A stretch of DNA of 64,000 nucleotides from an uncultured Schlesneria sp. (GTDB taxonomy: Bacteria; Planctomycetota; Planctomycetia; Planctomycetales; Planctomycetaceae): positions 54,389-118,388 of the forward strand of contig CAIULL010000062.1 of assembly GCA_903899985.1 (NCBI GenBank), read 5' to 3'. This document shows positions 55,805 to 63,932 of this stretch, piece after piece. The notes beneath the pieces were generated by a model. The model had not been told where the DNA came from. It worked only from the letters and a program-made list of their open reading frames with translations, and made no database searches. Numbering within the stretch: position 1 is the first letter of the stretch; each line of letters starts with the position of its first letter. The position numbers and the translations under genes are program-made.

Positions 55805-57391
55805 ATGTTGCGTGGTATCTTCGCATTGTTCTTTCGATCGCTTCGCGGCGATACAAGGTCTGTGTGGGTCCACCTCTCCTGGCTGTTTCTGTTGCTCGTG
55901 ATTTACGTGGCGCTGTGGTTTGCACAGGAGCAAAGCGTTTACTTCGGGGCACCCGGGCGCGAGTTTTTTCGCAGCGTGATTTATCTGAATGCAATCTTCG
56001 TCACGCTGCTCGGAATCAGTTATTTTTCCAGTGCGATTTCTGAAGAGAAGGAAGAGGATACGCTGGGACTGATGACCATGGCGGGAATCAGCCCGCTGGG
56101 AATTCTGCTGGGAAAATCGACAACACGATTATTCCAGGTGTTTGTGCTGCTGGCCGTGCAATACCCGTTCACGCTGCTGGCGATCACGCTGGGTGGATTG
56201 ATGCCCGACCAGATTTACTCGGCGTATGCCGCCTTGCTGGCTTACACGATGCTACTGGCGAATGCCGGGCTGCTTTGTTCCGTATTGTCTCGCAGAAGCC
56301 GCGATGCGTCCGGGCTGACGGCATTGTTATTGATTGGATATATCTTTGCTCCGTTATTCGCGCTGGTCGGTCTTCAGGTTTTGCTCTATCCCGCCGGCCC
56401 GATTGCCAATAGCCCCTTCTGGACCTCTGTCGCGCCAACGCTGAAGCCGATTCTTGCGTGGATTTCCAAAACGAGTGTGTTTGGTCAATTGTACGCCGTC
56501 ACCGAGACCGGGTGTCAGTTCGAGTGGACTCCTCAATTGATCTCGAATTCATTGGGGAGCCTGTTTTTCTTCCTGATCTCCTGGTGGTTGTTCAAGTACG
56601 TCTCTCATGAACCGGCAACCGAAGCGACGACGCGCGCAATGGTCCCCAAAAAAACCGGTCGGCTCGGTCTGCTTTCCGCCGGGCGGGCGTGGGATCTTTC
56701 GTTGACGTGGAAAGATTTTCACTTCATTGCGGGTGGGTGGCTGAGTATCCTGATCCGTTGTGGACTTTATCTCGGGCTTTATGGTCTTGCTGTTGCCGCG
56801 TCATATCCCTGGGAACAGCCCCGTGAATCACGTCAGATCCGCTGGCAGGATGTCACCTACGGGTACCAGATCTTTTTGATTCCCTTGTTTGGCGTCGACT
56901 GCATGCTGTGCGCATCACGAGTGTTTCAGGAAGAAATTCGCCATCAGACACTCGCATCACTTTTAATGCTGCCCCGTACGGTCACGCATCTTGTTTACAC
57001 AAAACTGGCAGGTTGTTTGATCGGCCTGATTCCCGGAATGATCGCCTTGCTCGTCGGGTTTTTCCTGTTGCCAGGGTCGATCAAGAACTTGACTGACGCC
57101 ATCAAGGAACCGTTCACCTGGTGGTATGTCGCGAATTTGTTGCTTGCCATCCATTTGAGTGTGGTGTTTTCGCTTTACATGCGATGGGGTGCCATCGCGA
57201 TGGCTTTTGCTCTGACGGTCGGTTCGATGATGGTCTCAGGCATGATCATTCAATTCTTACAATTTCAATTTCGCGCTGGCGGTATGCGTCCTGATTCGTT
57301 TCTGGGATTCCTTGTGATACCCTTGCTGCTCGCGTGTGCGTGTTGCCATCTGGTCGTACTGCTGCGGTTGCCCGCCTTGGGCGAGAAATAG
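55805..57391 (+). CDS. ABC-2-type transporter permease
   Basis: This 528-residue protein has about twelve hydrophobic segments in two groups separated by a soluble region near residues 270-300. SAISEEKEEDTLGLMTMAG and the later QEEIRHQTLASLLMLPRT are the typical ABC-2 permease segments after the first helices. The partner ATPase is not adjacent; the NatA-type ATPase at 47.5 kb is a possible but unproven partner. The start at 55805 has AGGA upstream; the ATG at 55769 has none. The gene is followed by the sigma factor gene after two bases. Confidence 0.8.
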   Translation: MLRGIFALFFRSLRGDTRSVWVHLSWLFLLLVIYVALWFAQEQSVYFGAPGREFFRSVIYLNAIFVTLLGISYFSSAISEEKEEDTLGLMTMAGISPLGILLGKSTTRLFQVFVLLAVQYPFTLLAITLGGLMPDQIYSAYAALLAYTMLLANAGLLCSVLSRRSRDASGLTALLLIGYIFAPLFALVGLQVLLYPAGPIANSPFWTSVAPTLKPILAWISKTSVFGQLYAVTETGCQFEWTPQLISNSLGSLFFFLISWWLFKYVSHEPATEATTRAMVPKKTGRLGLLSAGRAWDLSLTWKDFHFIAGGWLSILIRCGLYLGLYGLAVAASYPWEQPRESRQIRWQDVTYGYQIFLIPLFGVDCMLCASRVFQEEIRHQTLASLLMLPRTVTHLVYTKLAGCLIGLIPGMIALLVGFFLLPGSIKNLTDAIKEPFTWWYVANLLLAIHLSVVFSLYMRWGAIAMAFALTVGSMMVSGMIIQFLQFQFRAGGMRPDSFLGFLVIPLLLACACCHLVVLLRLPALGEK

Positions 57392-57393
57392 TT

Positions 57394-58149
57394 ATGAAGC
57401 GTTCAGACGTGAAAAAGACGACGGCATCCGCCAAACCGCAGCAGAAGACTGTCGCTGCTCCCTCGTCTCAAAATGACCCCGTTGATCCCGTCGACGAAGA
57501 ACAGATTGACGGCGAAAATGTTGGTCCGAATGACGACGACAGATTGATGTACTTGTTGCAGGGTGGTGACCGGCATGCATTTGATCAACTGGTCCAACGC
57601 TATCAACTCCCGCTGGCGGGCTTCTTTTACCGGCATTTACGAGACTGGCAACTCGCCGAAGATCTGACGCAGGAAACCTTGATTCGAGTTCACTCGACCG
57701 CATGGGATTATTTGCCTCGAGGTTGTTTTAAAGGCTGGTTGTTTCGAATTGCTCGCAACCTGATGATCGACAGCACACGACGTCGATCACATGATGCTCT
57801 CGTCAATGCGGCAAGAACGCAGCGTCCACGTGATGACGAAGATGATATTCTTGGCCGCTTGGCGGGTGATTTTGTCCTGCCGGAAGACAAAGCCGAACAG
57901 AATGAATTTGCGAAAATTGTGGGAGACTTGTTGAAAAAAATCCCGGAAGATCAGCGGCATACGTTCATGATGCACCATTATTCGGGACTGAGTCTGCCCG
58001 AAGTCGCCGATGCCATGGAGGCCAACCTGCCGACAACGAAAAGCCGGCTGAGGCTGGCTCGAGAAAAACTTCGAGAACTTTTAGCGGAACAAGGAATCCG
58101 TTCTCCCGATCAAACGGAAAAAGCGGAATCTCGTGACGATGACTCATAA
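57394..58149 (+). CDS. ECF-type RNA polymerase sigma factor
   Basis: This 251-residue protein has a charged N-terminal tail of about 55 residues, then sigma-70 region 2 (FYRHLRDWQLAEDLTQETLI, with the promoter -10 recognition helix WLFRIARNLMID) and region 4 (IPEDQRHTFMMHHYSGLSLP and AEAMEANLPTTKSRL-like helix-turn-helix). It belongs to the extracytoplasmic-function type. The gene begins two bases after the ABC permease stop, and the PspA-like gene follows after 141 bp, so these genes may respond together to envelope stress (inference). No anti-sigma factor is adjacent. Confidence 0.9.
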   Translation: MKRSDVKKTTASAKPQQKTVAAPSSQNDPVDPVDEEQIDGENVGPNDDDRLMYLLQGGDRHAFDQLVQRYQLPLAGFFYRHLRDWQLAEDLTQETLIRVHSTAWDYLPRGCFKGWLFRIARNLMIDSTRRRSHDALVNAARTQRPRDDEDDILGRLAGDFVLPEDKAEQNEFAKIVGDLLKKIPEDQRHTFMMHHYSGLSLPEVADAMEANLPTTKSRLRLAREKLRELLAEQGIRSPDQTEKAESRDDDS

Positions 58150-58290
58150 CTTTTCGTAAGCGACCGATTCAAATTTTTTTCCCAAAGTGAACGTGAATTT
58201 TCGCCTGCCAGATTGATCCAAAGTCCCAGAATTTGCGTTAAGTCTAAGAAGACCACACGCGAATGGACTCAAAACAATGGAACGAAAAAA

Positions 58291-58836
58291 ATGAGTTATT
58301 TTAGTCGGCTGACAGACATTGTGACTTGCAACCTGACACATTTGCTGGAACAAGCAGAAGACCCGCATGCAGCAATACTCGAGATCATTCAGGAAATGCA
58401 GGAAGGTCTGGCCGGGGCACAGCGAAGCGTCAATACGGCCCGCAACTCCGAAGACCATTTACGACAAGAGATTGATTCGCATCGAAGTCAGATTGATGTC
58501 TGGATGACGAAAGTCAAAGAACAGTTGCAGGCGGGTGCCGATGCTGATGCACGGCAAAGTTTGCTGCGGAAACGGGAAGTCGAAGACTTGATCGCAGGAC
58601 TGGCTCAGCAACATGACGCCGCCGTCAAGTACCGAGAACACCTCTCCACGATGCAAAAGGCACTGGAAGCTCGACTTGCAGACGCCATTCGACGGCGAGA
58701 ATCGATGGGAGTCGCCGCAACGGACGCTCCGTCAAATGTTCCAGACTACCTTTCAAATCGACAAACCATCACGAAACACGTCGATCACGACGTGGAAGCA
58801 GAACTGGAACGCCTGAAAAAAGAGTTGACCTCGTAA
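58291..58836 (+). CDS. PspA/IM30-family membrane-stress protein
   Basis: This 181-residue coiled-coil protein shows the PspA pattern: MSYFSRLTDIVTCNLTHLLE (amphipathic N-terminal helix), EDPHAAILEIIQEMQEGLAG, LLRKREVEDLIAGLAQQ and RLADAIRRRESMG. PspA/IM30 proteins bind membranes and form ESCRT-III-like assemblies under envelope stress. The protein is somewhat shorter than PspA (about 220), lacking the last helix. The start at 58291 matches the amphipathic helix; an upstream ATG at 58213 would add 26 residues. The hairpin-rich element at 58875 lies just behind. Confidence 0.85.
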   Translation: MSYFSRLTDIVTCNLTHLLEQAEDPHAAILEIIQEMQEGLAGAQRSVNTARNSEDHLRQEIDSHRSQIDVWMTKVKEQLQAGADADARQSLLRKREVEDLIAGLAQQHDAAVKYREHLSTMQKALEARLADAIRRRESMGVAATDAPSNVPDYLSNRQTITKHVDHDVEAELERLKKELTS

Positions 58837-58874
58837 GATCAGTGATTTCAGAGCATATATCCGCTTTTCATCCG

Positions 58875-59302
58875 TTGTGCCACTGCTTGCCCGTCCTCGG
58901 TCAAGCAGTGCTCTTCGACCGGCAGGTGCTCAAGCGACGACGTCTACGCACAATCCTTGGGGCCACACCTCAGACCAGAGTCGCCATCATTGCCCGGTCG
59001 AGGCGATCGCCGTATCCCAGCAGACCTCGACTGGTATTTGGAAGCACCGGGAGATCACATCGCGGGACTTGTCCTCGACCCAACGGTAACGGGAAGCTCC
59101 GGCCAAGCAGCAAAGTCGATGCGTGTACCTGCTTCCCGGCTCGGCCGGAGCCTCGCCCTCCCGAAGTTTTCCGGCTCGGCCGGAGCCTCCCCCTCCCGAA
59201 GAAAAATCCTCTTGGCGCGAGAGCGCGACTTTTCAAGAAATCCGGAAACTTGACCCATTGAGTCACCCTCCAGACTCAAAGACGTCCGATGCCGTGGCAC
59301 AA
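58875..59302. mobile_element. Possible MITE-like element, second copy
   Basis: The first 41 bp (58875-58915) match 47257-47297 with one mismatch, including the hairpin CACTGCTTGCCCG-TCCT-CGGTCAAGCAGTG (one stem mismatch). A matching 9-bp inverted end (GTGGCACAA) is at 59294-59302. The centre differs from the first copy and contains the GEAPAEP-type repeat, so this could be a composite or chance arrangement. Confidence 0.45.
59115..59200. repeat. GEAPAEP-type repeat, copy 2, with internal direct repeat
   Basis: The segment GTCGATGCGTGTACCTGC is followed by two near-identical copies of CCGGCTCGGCCGGAGCCTC (first at 59136, second about 35 bp later), each ending in CCTCCCGAAG. The minus-strand translation reads GEAPAEP and RLRPSRE, the usual spurious product of this planctomycete repeat family. 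Confidence 0.7.
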
Positions 59303-59330
59303 CGTCGTGAGCAATACGACTGACGATGCA

Positions 59331-60317
59331 CTAATCTTCGACGCGGTGTCTGGCCCAGGCCGCAGCCCCCATCGCCCCTGCGTCGTCACCCAGTTTCGCG
59401 ACTTTTAATTCGTAGGTTCTGAGGTATGACGGCATGACCCGAGCCGCAACCGCTTTTCCGACTTCCTCCAGAAACAGTCGCGGTAACGCCTCGACTAATC
59501 CGCCCCCCAGGATAATCACATCGGGGGCAAGCATGTTCACCGCGCCGGCAAGCACTGTTCCCAATTGTCGAGCACCATCACGCAAGATGTCTTCGACGAT
59601 CTTATCCCCCTCGTCGATTGCTTCCTTAATCGTCCCACTGCGAATATTGGCGAGGTCCGTACCCGCAACCCTCAGGATATACGGGGCTTGACCACGATAG
59701 GCCGCTTTGGCGATTTCGGCAGACATGGCCAGTCGGCTGGCAACCGTTTCCAGGCATCCCCGTCGACCGCAGCCGCAGAATGGGCCATCGGGCATCACCG
59801 GCACGTGGCCAATTTCCAGACAGCTTCCCGTTTTTCCCCGGAAAATCTGACCCTCATACACCATCGCTCCGCCGATCCCCGTGCCCGGGAAGATTCCCAA
59901 TGCGGTGCTGGCCCCCAAAGCAGCACCGAAACGGTACTCGCCGTAGAGCCCCGAATCGACGTCATTACAGACGAATACCGGGCAACCAAATTCTTTTTCC
60001 AGCGACTTTTTCAGCGGAACATTCTTCCAGCCAAGATTGGGTGCCTCGAGGATAATCCCCTCTTCAAGATCCAGGGGACCGGGACATCCGATTCCGATTC
60101 CGCCGAGCATTTCTTTTGAAGTCGACGATTCTTCCAGCAGTTTTGAAATTCCGGCAACGATCCGTTCGACCCCCGCATCGACCCCTTCAGACCCGCGACT
60201 TTTCTTTCGTCGTCGACCCTTAACGACGAACTCGCTGTCGAAAAGCATCGCGTTCATCTTGGTCCCGCCAAGATCGAACCCAATCCAAACTCGGTCGTCA
60301 GTGAGCGCTTCGTTCAT
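59331..60317 (-). CDS. ROK-family sugar kinase (glucokinase-like)
   Basis: This 328-residue protein has the ATP-binding motif DLGGTKMNAMLF, the catalytic FVCNDVDSG (Asp), GIFPGTGIGGAMV, and the ROK zinc motif CGCGRRGCLETVAS with EIGHVPV upstream. It phosphorylates glucose or a related hexose; ROK kinases of this type include planctomycete glucokinases. There is no DNA-binding N-terminal domain, so it is a kinase and not a repressor. Its partner genes are not evident; the next gene on the same strand, 110 bp upstream, is a small membrane protein. Confidence 0.88.
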   Translation of the reverse strand: MNEALTDDRVWIGFDLGGTKMNAMLFDSEFVVKGRRRKKSRGSEGVDAGVERIVAGISKLLEESSTSKEMLGGIGIGCPGPLDLEEGIILEAPNLGWKNVPLKKSLEKEFGCPVFVCNDVDSGLYGEYRFGAALGASTALGIFPGTGIGGAMVYEGQIFRGKTGSCLEIGHVPVMPDGPFCGCGRRGCLETVASRLAMSAEIAKAAYRGQAPYILRVAGTDLANIRSGTIKEAIDEGDKIVEDILRDGARQLGTVLAGAVNMLAPDVIILGGGLVEALPRLFLEEVGKAVAARVMPSYLRTYELKVAKLGDDAGAMGAAAWARHRVED

Positions 60318-60426
60318 TCTGTCATCCTGGCAGACGCGTCAATGGAAACTCTCACGCCGACGCCCGGCAGAGAAAGCGCCATTCCCTTCGCTGATCGTAA
60401 CACAAAAGATAATCATCGTAGAGAGA

Positions 60427-60894
60427 TCATGAGCGACTGGAGTCTTCTTTCTGCTTCAGCCGGATCGCTTCCTGTCGGTATCGCTCGTTGACTTCTAAAT
60501 CAAAAGCATCCGTTTTCTCTAAATTTGGAACCTTTCGGTATTGCGCATGACAGCGGTAGCAGACCAGTCGATTCGGCAGAATCGCGTACAGAACCCAGTC
60601 GGCGATCCCGAATGCCATCAAAATCATCATTGCCACGCCGGGCATCATATAGGCGACTGCCACAGTGCTCAGCAGAATCCCGATGCCAACGATGAACACC
60701 CCTAACCTCTGGTCAAAATCCTTCTGACGCCAAAGATCAGTACAACCACAGACGAGGCAACTGGAAAGTGATTCGTCTTTTGCGGATTCTGCCGTTTGAC
60801 GCGTCCAGCCACAGCTTTTGCAATGGACAACCTGGCTCGCTTCTTCCCCGCGAGTTGTTTTCAAACATTTTGGACAATCGAACGAAATCAACAT
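60427..60894 (-). CDS. Zinc-ribbon membrane protein of unknown function
   Basis: This 155-residue protein begins with FDCPKCLKTTRGE and HCKSCGWTRQT, a zinc-ribbon with two CxxC pairs, followed by CLVCGCTDL and RLVCYRCHAQY. Two hydrophobic segments (GVFIVGIGILLSTVAVAYMM, VAMMILMAFGIADWVLYAIL) make it a membrane protein with cytosolic zinc-binding ends. It overlaps in neither frame but sits 11 bp from the next membrane protein gene and is probably cotranscribed with it. The function is unknown. Confidence 0.7.
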   Translation of the reverse strand: MLISFDCPKCLKTTRGEEASQVVHCKSCGWTRQTAESAKDESLSSCLVCGCTDLWRQKDFDQRLGVFIVGIGILLSTVAVAYMMPGVAMMILMAFGIADWVLYAILPNRLVCYRCHAQYRKVPNLEKTDAFDLEVNERYRQEAIRLKQKEDSSRS

Positions 60895-60905
60895 CGAAAA
60901 CTCGA

Positions 60906-61682
60906 TTAAAGGGGAACCCGAAGTTCGGTGGAAAGTAGAGCGGCAGACATCTCACCGATAAAACTGAGGATCACACCCGCGAACAAGACCCCGGTCGCGG
61001 CCTGTGTATTCCTGTACCTGAGGATACGGATCGCCATGATCGAAATGACCATCGGGCCAAAAATCCCCGCCAGCCAGCGAAGCGCAAACCAGGTCCACTG
61101 AACTCCGCCGTGAAGACTGTGTCCGGCCGTCATCGCACCGATTGCTGAAACCACAAATCGAAGAACAATTGCCAGGGCAAAGTACCAGCAAAGCGTTTTT
61201 AACGGATCGATCGACATTGTTGGAGCGGTCAGGTACCAGTGTCCGAGCAGCATTCCTGTGACCGCACCGCCAAGAACGCTTGCTGTGGCGATATTTGAAA
61301 GAAAATGAAACCCGCCGTTGGGTGAAGCGAGCCAGGCCAGGCCGCCACGTGAACAGATCAAGCTTGCCAGCGTGGCGACCAGGATGCCGACCATTGCGGC
61401 GGTCCCGACCTTTCGCTGATCCAGCAGCCAGGCGATTGACCCAACGTAGCCAAACGCGATCCCGATCCCTGCTGCGACCCGGGCAGAGAACAACATCTGG
61501 CCGGAAAGACGTTCCCCGGAAGCGTCAGAAAGCTGTCCCATCGTCAGCATCGCCAGAACAGACAACCCCAGAACAATCAGCATTTGAATCCGGAAAAATC
61601 CAGCCGTCACCTTGTCACGTGGCATCAGGCACCACATGAGGCTCATTCCGAAGGTCAGCAACAAAGAAAATTCTGCAATCAT
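60906..61682 (-). CDS. Multi-pass membrane protein of unknown function
   Basis: This 258-residue protein has seven or eight hydrophobic segments (FSLLLTFGMSLMWCLM, IQMLIVLGLSVLAML, MVGILVATLASLICS, TASVLGGAVTGMLLGHW and others). No catalytic motif is visible. It is upstream of the zinc-ribbon membrane gene, with an 11-bp gap. I do not recognise a family. Confidence 0.7.
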   Translation of the reverse strand: MIAEFSLLLTFGMSLMWCLMPRDKVTAGFFRIQMLIVLGLSVLAMLTMGQLSDASGERLSGQMLFSARVAAGIGIAFGYVGSIAWLLDQRKVGTAAMVGILVATLASLICSRGGLAWLASPNGGFHFLSNIATASVLGGAVTGMLLGHWYLTAPTMSIDPLKTLCWYFALAIVLRFVVSAIGAMTAGHSLHGGVQWTWFALRWLAGIFGPMVISIMAIRILRYRNTQAATGVLFAGVILSFIGEMSAALLSTELRVPL

Positions 61683-61931
61683 ACCAGTATGCTACGGACC
61701 AGAACGAACAGCGAAAAGGGTTATGCCGTCTGGTTTTCCATTGTTCCCAATGATTAGATTTTTTTGATATTCCGTTGCGAGTTCAGTGGTAAAGTTGAAG
61801 GTTTATGCGGCCTTTAACAATCGGATCGAGGGACGCAGGTGCGGAAAAGGTTGGTTGACGTACTTGCCGATGAATGCACCCTGCCTGAGCAAACACCATG
61901 GAATTTTCAACGAGAGCAGTGAGGCGGCCTG

Positions 61932-62234
61932 ATGATCGAAGCCACGGCTGGCGTCCAGGGTCTGGACGCGCTACGTCGCTACGTCCACGAGCGTCTTTGT
62001 TGGCACGAGAACCTCGTTGCCGACCAGTTTGAGCTGGAAGTAACGTCACTCAAACGATTAGGGACCTTTTGCGGGCTTCAATTCCTGCTGCGTGGCCCGC
62101 GCAGCGTGCGGCTTGGAGCGGTCTGGGCTTCTGACCACAATTTATTGTACTTGTATGACGCGCGTGGCGAACGATTCCACAAGGAACAGCTCGCGAATCG
62201 TTACGTTGTTCCGCTTGGCCAAGAACACGCTTGA
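61932..62234 (+). CDS. Small conserved-looking hypothetical protein
   Basis: This 100-residue protein has no signal peptide or membrane segment. Its middle reads FCGLQFLLRGPRSVRLGAVWASDHNLLYLYDARGER, which looks like a compact ordered domain. I recall related short proteins in planctomycetes, but cannot verify this here. It is followed by the FHA protein on the same strand after 161 bp. Function is unknown. Confidence 0.6.
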   Translation: MIEATAGVQGLDALRRYVHERLCWHENLVADQFELEVTSLKRLGTFCGLQFLLRGPRSVRLGAVWASDHNLLYLYDARGERFHKEQLANRYVVPLGQEHA

Positions 62235-62395
62235 CTCTGCTTTCCCTTTTGAGACAATCATTTGAAAAGCAGTAGCAAAGTTGTGCATTGTGCGTCGCTC
62301 GATGTTTCCGTTGTCCCCCTTAGTGAAGTCGCGGTGCAATAAGGCCCCTCGTGTTAAAGGTGTGTCTTCGTCCGACTGAATGAAAACGGTGATTC

Positions 62396-62845
62396 ATGCG
62401 AGCGCATCTGGTTCCGATTAAAGGTGGTGGAAGACCCATCCAAATCACTCGTGACGTGACACTCGTCGGTCGCCAGGACGATTTGTGCGATATCTGCCTG
62501 GAAACCACCAGCGTTTCGAAAATGCATTGTTTAATCGTCCGTACTGACGGATTGCTTTTTATTCGCGATCTCGGCAGCACCAACGGAACGAAAGTCAACG
62601 GACAGCGAGTTGTTCGTGGGGCACTTCTTCCCGGTGATGAATTGGCTTTTGCCGGGGAAAAATTTCGAGTCGAGATGGGGCCCGGCGAACCCGACGTTTC
62701 CGATCACGATTCCAACGTTGAAAACCTCAATACCGAAGAAATCGAGTTACCACAAAAGGAACTGGAAGAGAATTTCAGTCCCTATCCAGTAGAACCGATG
62801 CGAACCAGCGACAGTGATGTCCGATTTCTCGAAGACGGCGAGTAA
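62396..62845 (+). CDS. FHA-domain protein
   Basis: This 149-residue protein is mostly one forkhead-associated domain: TLVGRQDDLCDICLETTSVSKMHCLI, with the phosphothreonine-contacting Arg and Ser/His residues, then RDLGSTNGTKVNGQRV. FHA domains bind phosphothreonine peptides, so it would be a reader for a Ser/Thr kinase, which planctomycetes have in number. The C-terminal 50 residues are an acidic tail. No kinase is in this window. Confidence 0.88.
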   Translation: MRAHLVPIKGGGRPIQITRDVTLVGRQDDLCDICLETTSVSKMHCLIVRTDGLLFIRDLGSTNGTKVNGQRVVRGALLPGDELAFAGEKFRVEMGPGEPDVSDHDSNVENLNTEEIELPQKELEENFSPYPVEPMRTSDSDVRFLEDGE

Positions 62846-62863
62846 CCGTCATCGAAAGTCCGA

Positions 62864-63862
62864 ATGGATTCGGCGAAAACAATGATCTTACTCGATCAGT
62901 TTCTGAATCGATTAGGTCGCTTCGGCTGGCGATCAGTTGTTTCTTGTTCCGTTCTTATTCATTCTGCCTCGGGGTCAGAACCAATTCGGGCTTCGGCCCT
63001 TCAGGATCTAGACATTGTCCCTGTCGTCAACGTTCCTCAGGTGCATAGAGCGGAAGCCCCTCAAGTTCCTGAAGCGGACGCTCCTGACAAACCGCTTGCA
63101 GCGGCTCCCGAACCAGCCAATTCCCAAAGCCCGACAACAAGTGCGCCTTCCGACGCCGACGCGACCATCAAATTGGATGGTCCGAAACTGAGCGAAACTC
63201 CGACGTGGTCAGAAACCATTCGGGCGGTGGTGCTGACAGCAATCCCCGATCAGTATCAAGATCTGAGGCATTGGGGGAAAACGCGAGAGATCTTTGATGG
63301 ATTTCGTGTGCAACAGCGCGGATTCGACATTCGTGTTTCAGAACGAAAGCGGAAAGTGAACGACGGAGCCTGGCATCAATACAAAATCGAGCTTGTCGAT
63401 CCTGCGAAAACACTGAAACTGGTGATCGTGGGAATTGAGCCCCGAGCCTTCGGTCGATTTCAGTTTCAAATCCGCCTCGCGGCAAAACTTCGATGTCGAG
63501 CCGATTTCGAGCACTGGGTGCTTGGAGTCAAAGGATTCAATGTGTCGACCGTTTCAGAAGCCGATGTCGAGATGATTGCTCATTGCGAGGTCATCATGAA
63601 GGCCGCACCAAATCCTTCAAGCTTGATCCCGGATACGATCATTGAGCCTCAGGTCAATCGTGTCGAACTCTTTCTCAGACATCTGGACACGCAACGGATC
63701 GGAGCGATTCGAGGGGACCTGGCCAAAGGGATCGGCGACGTTTCCCGGCACGAGATCGAAAATCTGCTGCAGGCGCAGGAACCCCGTGTCACCAGGAAAG
63801 CGAATGAGGCGATCGAAAAGAATCGCAATCGTCTGAAATTACCAACCTCCCGAATCTGGTGA
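62864..63862 (+). CDS. Exported protein of unknown function
   Basis: This 332-residue protein has a moderately hydrophobic N-terminus (RSVVSCSVLIHSASG) that may be a signal peptide, a Pro/Ala-rich linker (residues about 65-105), and a C-terminal globular part (LVIVGIEPRAFGRFQFQIRLAAKLRC) of a type I do not recognise. The end is a basic helix (ENLLQAQEPRVTRKANEAIEKNRNR). It follows the FHA gene by 18 bp and is likely cotranscribed with it. An ATG at 62882 is an alternative start. Confidence 0.65.
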   Translation: MDSAKTMILLDQFLNRLGRFGWRSVVSCSVLIHSASGSEPIRASALQDLDIVPVVNVPQVHRAEAPQVPEADAPDKPLAAAPEPANSQSPTTSAPSDADATIKLDGPKLSETPTWSETIRAVVLTAIPDQYQDLRHWGKTREIFDGFRVQQRGFDIRVSERKRKVNDGAWHQYKIELVDPAKTLKLVIVGIEPRAFGRFQFQIRLAAKLRCRADFEHWVLGVKGFNVSTVSEADVEMIAHCEVIMKAAPNPSSLIPDTIIEPQVNRVELFLRHLDTQRIGAIRGDLAKGIGDVSRHEIENLLQAQEPRVTRKANEAIEKNRNRLKLPTSRIW

Positions 63863-63879
63863 CCCGCCGCAAGCGGGTC
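63861..63879 (+). terminator. Possible hairpin terminator at the end of the exported protein gene
   Basis: GACCCGC and GCGGGTC (7-bp stem, 5-nt loop) overlap the stop codon. The following sequence (TGCAAAAG) has no T run, so termination is uncertain. Confidence 0.4.
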
Positions 63880-63932
63880 TGCAAAAGTTCGCGTTCCACA
63901 AAGCCCAACAAGCTTTGACAAACGGACAACGT

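Larger units (their letters stand above)
58837..59330. other. 494-bp gene-free stretch made of repeats
   Basis: The stretch between pspA and the ROK gene holds the second MITE-like copy (58875-59302) and the GEAPAEP-type repeat inside it. All open frames here are spurious; several lack ribosome sites and are low-complexity Arg/Gly/Pro-rich. Confidence 0.6.

Noticed and set aside
58842..59261. 139-codon frame and others behind pspA
   Set aside because: Arg/Gly/Pro-rich products match the spurious translation of the GEAPAEP-type repeat.
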